DNA from: Actinomycetota bacterium
Lineage (GTDB): Bacteria > Acidobacteriota > Blastocatellia > Chloracidobacteriales > Chloracidobacteriaceae
Assembly (NCBI GenBank): GCA_013298335.1
Contig: JAAFHI010000143.1
Span: 1 to 7,459 of the forward strand
Length of the DNA stretch: 7,459 bases
Reading direction: 5' to 3'
Shown here one piece after another: positions 5,795 to 7,459 of this stretch. The notes beneath the pieces were generated by a model, which was given only the letters and a program-made list of their open reading frames with translations, had not been told where the DNA came from and made no database searches. Position numbers and translations under genes: made by a program. The first letter of the stretch is position 1; each line of letters starts with the position of its first letter.

Positions 5795-6574
5795 TCATCC
5801 CCGGAGGCGTTCGATGAGGGCGAGGTAGTCGGACATCGGTTCGTCGGCAATTTCGCAGGCGCGGCGATCCGTCGTGACGAGGTCGTCGCCGAAGATGACC
5901 TTCCCGACCGGTTCGGCGTGGCCGAGGTCGGGCTGCCAGTCGCGGCTGATGAATTTTTGGTCGGCGTCCACGACCGCGCCGTCGAATTTCACGCCGAGGG
6001 TGAAATAGACGTCGGCGATGACCCGCTGGACGTCGGGCACGTGAAGCTGGCCGCGCGCGTGGGGGCTGCGTCCGCGGTACCGCTCGCGGGGGAACAGGCC
6101 GTAGAGATTCTTGATGGATGAACTGATGAGCGGGCGGCCCTTGAGCGCGGTCCGCTTGAGGCAGCCGACGGAAATCCGGCAATCGACCTCGTCGAGCAGT
6201 TCCGGGGCGTCCATTTCGGTGAAGCGTTGAACTTCCCGGGAGGTGTTCGGGAAGGTTTTGGCGTCTTCGCGGTCGGCGTCGAGCAGGATGACTTTGGGGT
6301 CGGCGAGGTCGGCCAGCAGCGCCGTGACGCCGAGTGTGTCCATCACGGCGGCGAAGGTAGTTTTGGTGCAAACCCCTTCCAGTACAATGATTTCCGCGTC
6401 GGGCGCGACCCGCCGGACGCCCACGATGACCTCGCGCAGCACCGGCAGGCTGACCGTCACCGGCGGGCCGACCGGGTAGCCGAGATTGGGCTTGATGATG
6501 ACCCGCCGCGCGGCGTGCGCCGCTCGGGGAGGGTCGTAGCGGAAGGTCGCGCTTTCAGTGACGGTCACGCTCAT
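5795..6574 (-). CDS. DUF362 domain protein
   Basis: This encodes a 259-residue cytoplasmic protein. The DUF362 hallmarks are RRVIIKPNLGYP near the N-terminus (24-34), the central SSSIKNLYGLFPRERY (151-166) and the late GDDLVTTDRRACEIAD (229-244). Several longer DUF362 proteins carry a 4Fe-4S ferredoxin domain. This one has none, and its few cysteines (C69, C132, C138, C240) are scattered, so no cluster is predicted. The biochemical role of the family is not settled and I assign no reaction. The ATG at 6574 gives the usual opening MSVTV but has no clear ribosome site. A GTG at 6595 would add seven residues and is no better supported. It lies 39 bp behind the methyltransferase on the same strand, so co-transcription is likely. 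Its 3' end has its own terminator. Confidence 0.85.
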   Translation of the reverse strand: MSVTVTESATFRYDPPRAAHAARRVIIKPNLGYPVGPPVTVSLPVLREVIVGVRRVAPDAEIIVLEGVCTKTTFAAVMDTLGVTALLADLADPKVILLDADREDAKTFPNTSREVQRFTEMDAPELLDEVDCRISVGCLKRTALKGRPLISSSIKNLYGLFPRERYRGRSPHARGQLHVPDVQRVIADVYFTLGVKFDGAVVDADQKFISRDWQPDLGHAEPVGKVIFGDDLVTTDRRACEIADEPMSDYLALIERLRG

Positions 6575-6578
6575 GGCG

Positions 6579-6599
6579 AAAAATCGCGGCCTCACCGCG
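6579..6599 (-). promoter_or_regulatory. Short hairpin with T-tract between the methyltransferase and DUF362 genes
   Basis: On the minus strand CGCGG (6595-6599) and CCGCG (6585-6589) pair around TGAGG, and ATTTTT follows (6579-6584), ending four bases before the DUF362 start codon. It looks like a weak terminator or attenuator that could lower DUF362 expression relative to the methyltransferase. The stem is only 5 bp, so this is tentative. Confidence 0.3.
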
Positions 6600-6613
6600 T
6601 GCGCGGCTCGGCG

Positions 6614-7393
6614 TCACCGTTCCGCGAAGACCGCGAAACTCGGGCCGTTCGGGTGTTTCTTGGCCTCGAAGCCGATGCGCTGTTTCGTGAAGCCGAGACG
6701 GGTCAGGAATTCGAGGATGTCGTCGCGTTCCATCCAGTAGCCGTAATCGGTGCTGCCGTCGCAGAAGAAGTTCTCGGACGGGGCGGTCGCGCCGTAGCTG
6801 TAGGGATGAAGCGTGTGTTTGAAGCCGCCGAAGGTGTATTCGAAGCCGGCGCCGAATTTGGCGGCGACGTCCGGGTGCGCCTGCACGGCTTTTTCATCGT
6901 AGTAGTGCGTCCAGATCAGCACGCGATCCGCCGCCCTGGTGATCAGCGAGAGCAGTTCGGCGGGATTCCGCATGTGGTAGAGCACGCCGCTCGCCACGCA
7001 GAGGTCGAATTTCTCCTCGGTTTCGTGAAGGAACTCGACGAAGTTGCCGCAGAGAAACCGGACCCGCTTCATGTCCAGGACCTCTTTCATCACCAGACAT
7101 TTCAGATAGGAGCGCGGATTGGCTTCGATGGACACGACGCGGGAGGCGCCGAGCTTTTCGAGCATGTAGGCGTGGCCGGCTTCGAGCGGGCCGAGTTCCA
7201 GGACGCTGCGTCCGGAAACGTTCACCATCAGTTCCGACAGCCACTGGATGCGGGCGTCGCTGAAGAGCGGGACCGCGCCCGCCTTCCAGCGTCCGAATCC
7301 TTCGGGCATCGCCGACACCCATTCGTCCCGGAAGATGTCGAGGGCGGTTTGCGGAGACGGGGCGGCGGTGACGAGTTTTTCGGGAATGTTCAT
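6614..7393 (-). CDS. Class I SAM-dependent methyltransferase
   Basis: This encodes a 259-residue soluble protein. The Rossmann-type SAM fold shows at motif I, SVLELGPLEAGHAYML (63-78, with the E-x-G-P-x-x-A-G glycine loop), the acidic end of strand 2, VVSIEANPRSY (86-96), then LCGNFVEFL (114-122) and motif IV, FDLCVASGVLYHM (129-141). The C-terminal part (TFGGFKHTLHPYSYGA, GYWMERDDILEFLTRLGF) is typical of small-molecule or sugar methyltransferases with an added lid. GVLYHMRNP recalls CmoB-like enzymes, but the tRNA-specific N-terminal region of CmoB is missing. The substrate is unknown. The ATG at 7393 is kept because the reading frame stays coherent to it, yet no Shine-Dalgarno sequence precedes it: the upstream bases are a CCCCAT heptamer array. 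An in-frame ATG at residue 29 is the alternative. It is probably the first gene of a pair with DUF362. Confidence 0.9.
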   Translation of the reverse strand: MNIPEKLVTAAPSPQTALDIFRDEWVSAMPEGFGRWKAGAVPLFSDARIQWLSELMVNVSGRSVLELGPLEAGHAYMLEKLGASRVVSIEANPRSYLKCLVMKEVLDMKRVRFLCGNFVEFLHETEEKFDLCVASGVLYHMRNPAELLSLITRAADRVLIWTHYYDEKAVQAHPDVAAKFGAGFEYTFGGFKHTLHPYSYGATAPSENFFCDGSTDYGYWMERDDILEFLTRLGFTKQRIGFEAKKHPNGPSFAVFAER

Positions 7394-7459
7394 TGGGGCA
7401 TGGGGGATGGGGAATGGGCGGAGAATGATGAGTTATGAATTATGAATTATGAATTTGGG
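7391..7459. repeat. Heptamer array (NNATGGG then TTATGAA) abutting the methyltransferase start, potential G-quadruplex on the plus strand
   Basis: From 7391 the plus strand reads in unbroken 7-bp steps: CATTGGG, GCATGGG, GGATGGG, GAATGGG, CGGAGAA, TGATGAG, then three exact TTATGAA copies (7433-7453) and a partial unit at the window edge. The phase of ATG is kept across the change from G-rich to A/T-rich units. Bases 7395-7418 have four G-runs with loops of two or three bases, a canonical G-quadruplex pattern on the template strand of the methyltransferase. The methyltransferase start codon (7391-7393, minus strand) is inside the first unit. Confidence 0.75.

Noticed and set aside
6227..7438. 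Plus-strand 403-codon open frame
   Set aside because: It runs antisense across both the methyltransferase and the DUF362 gene and shows no domain pattern. Its length is explained by GC-rich codon bias.

Overview
This is a GC-rich bacterial window with six protein genes. The best taxonomic clue is the long gene in the middle. It encodes an Oar-type TonB-dependent outer-membrane receptor with an N-terminal carboxypeptidase-regulatory-like domain, a family greatly expanded in Acidobacteriota. The Shine-Dalgarno sites, the hypothetical genes around it and the intergenic short repeats would fit an acidobacterium, perhaps of the Blastocatellia. That placement is inference from protein style, not from a marker gene.

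Layout. Positions 1-155 are non-coding and hold two short-period repeat arrays: C-rich heptamers, then AGACTCCC octamers. Three minus-strand genes follow. The first is a small secreted protein with a possible SPOR-like tail (156-689). The second is a conserved cytoplasmic hypothetical protein with a well-formed promoter (872-1315). The third is the TonB-dependent receptor (1505-4552), which ends in a hairpin terminator overlapping a 14-bp direct repeat. A 320-bp divergent intergenic region follows. It contains an extended -10 promoter and a leader with two hairpins, feeding a plus-strand gene for an exported 3D-domain (MltA/YocH-like) cell-wall protein (4873-5484). The next 310 bp is a convergent intergenic region with a terminator for each strand and, between them, a composite REP/BIME-like element. 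The last two genes are on the minus strand and read as a pair: a class I SAM-dependent methyltransferase (6614-7393), then a DUF362 protein (5795-6574). The right edge (7391-7459) is another heptamer array that runs into the methyltransferase start codon.

How the genes relate. The receptor, the secreted protein and the 3D protein all belong to the cell envelope, but separate promoters and terminators argue against one operon. Only the methyltransferase/DUF362 pair looks co-transcribed.

The most unusual content is intergenic. There are four different arrays of about 7-8 bp period, each lying against a gene boundary or a neighbouring array. Two of them share an identical 17-bp core in opposite orientation, and both are potential G-quadruplexes. 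A two-hairpin composite repeat lies in the convergent region. These resemble the heptanucleotide STRR repeats known from cyanobacteria and the REP/BIME elements of proteobacteria. They deserve a genome-wide search. No RNA gene, CRISPR array, transposase or integrase is visible.
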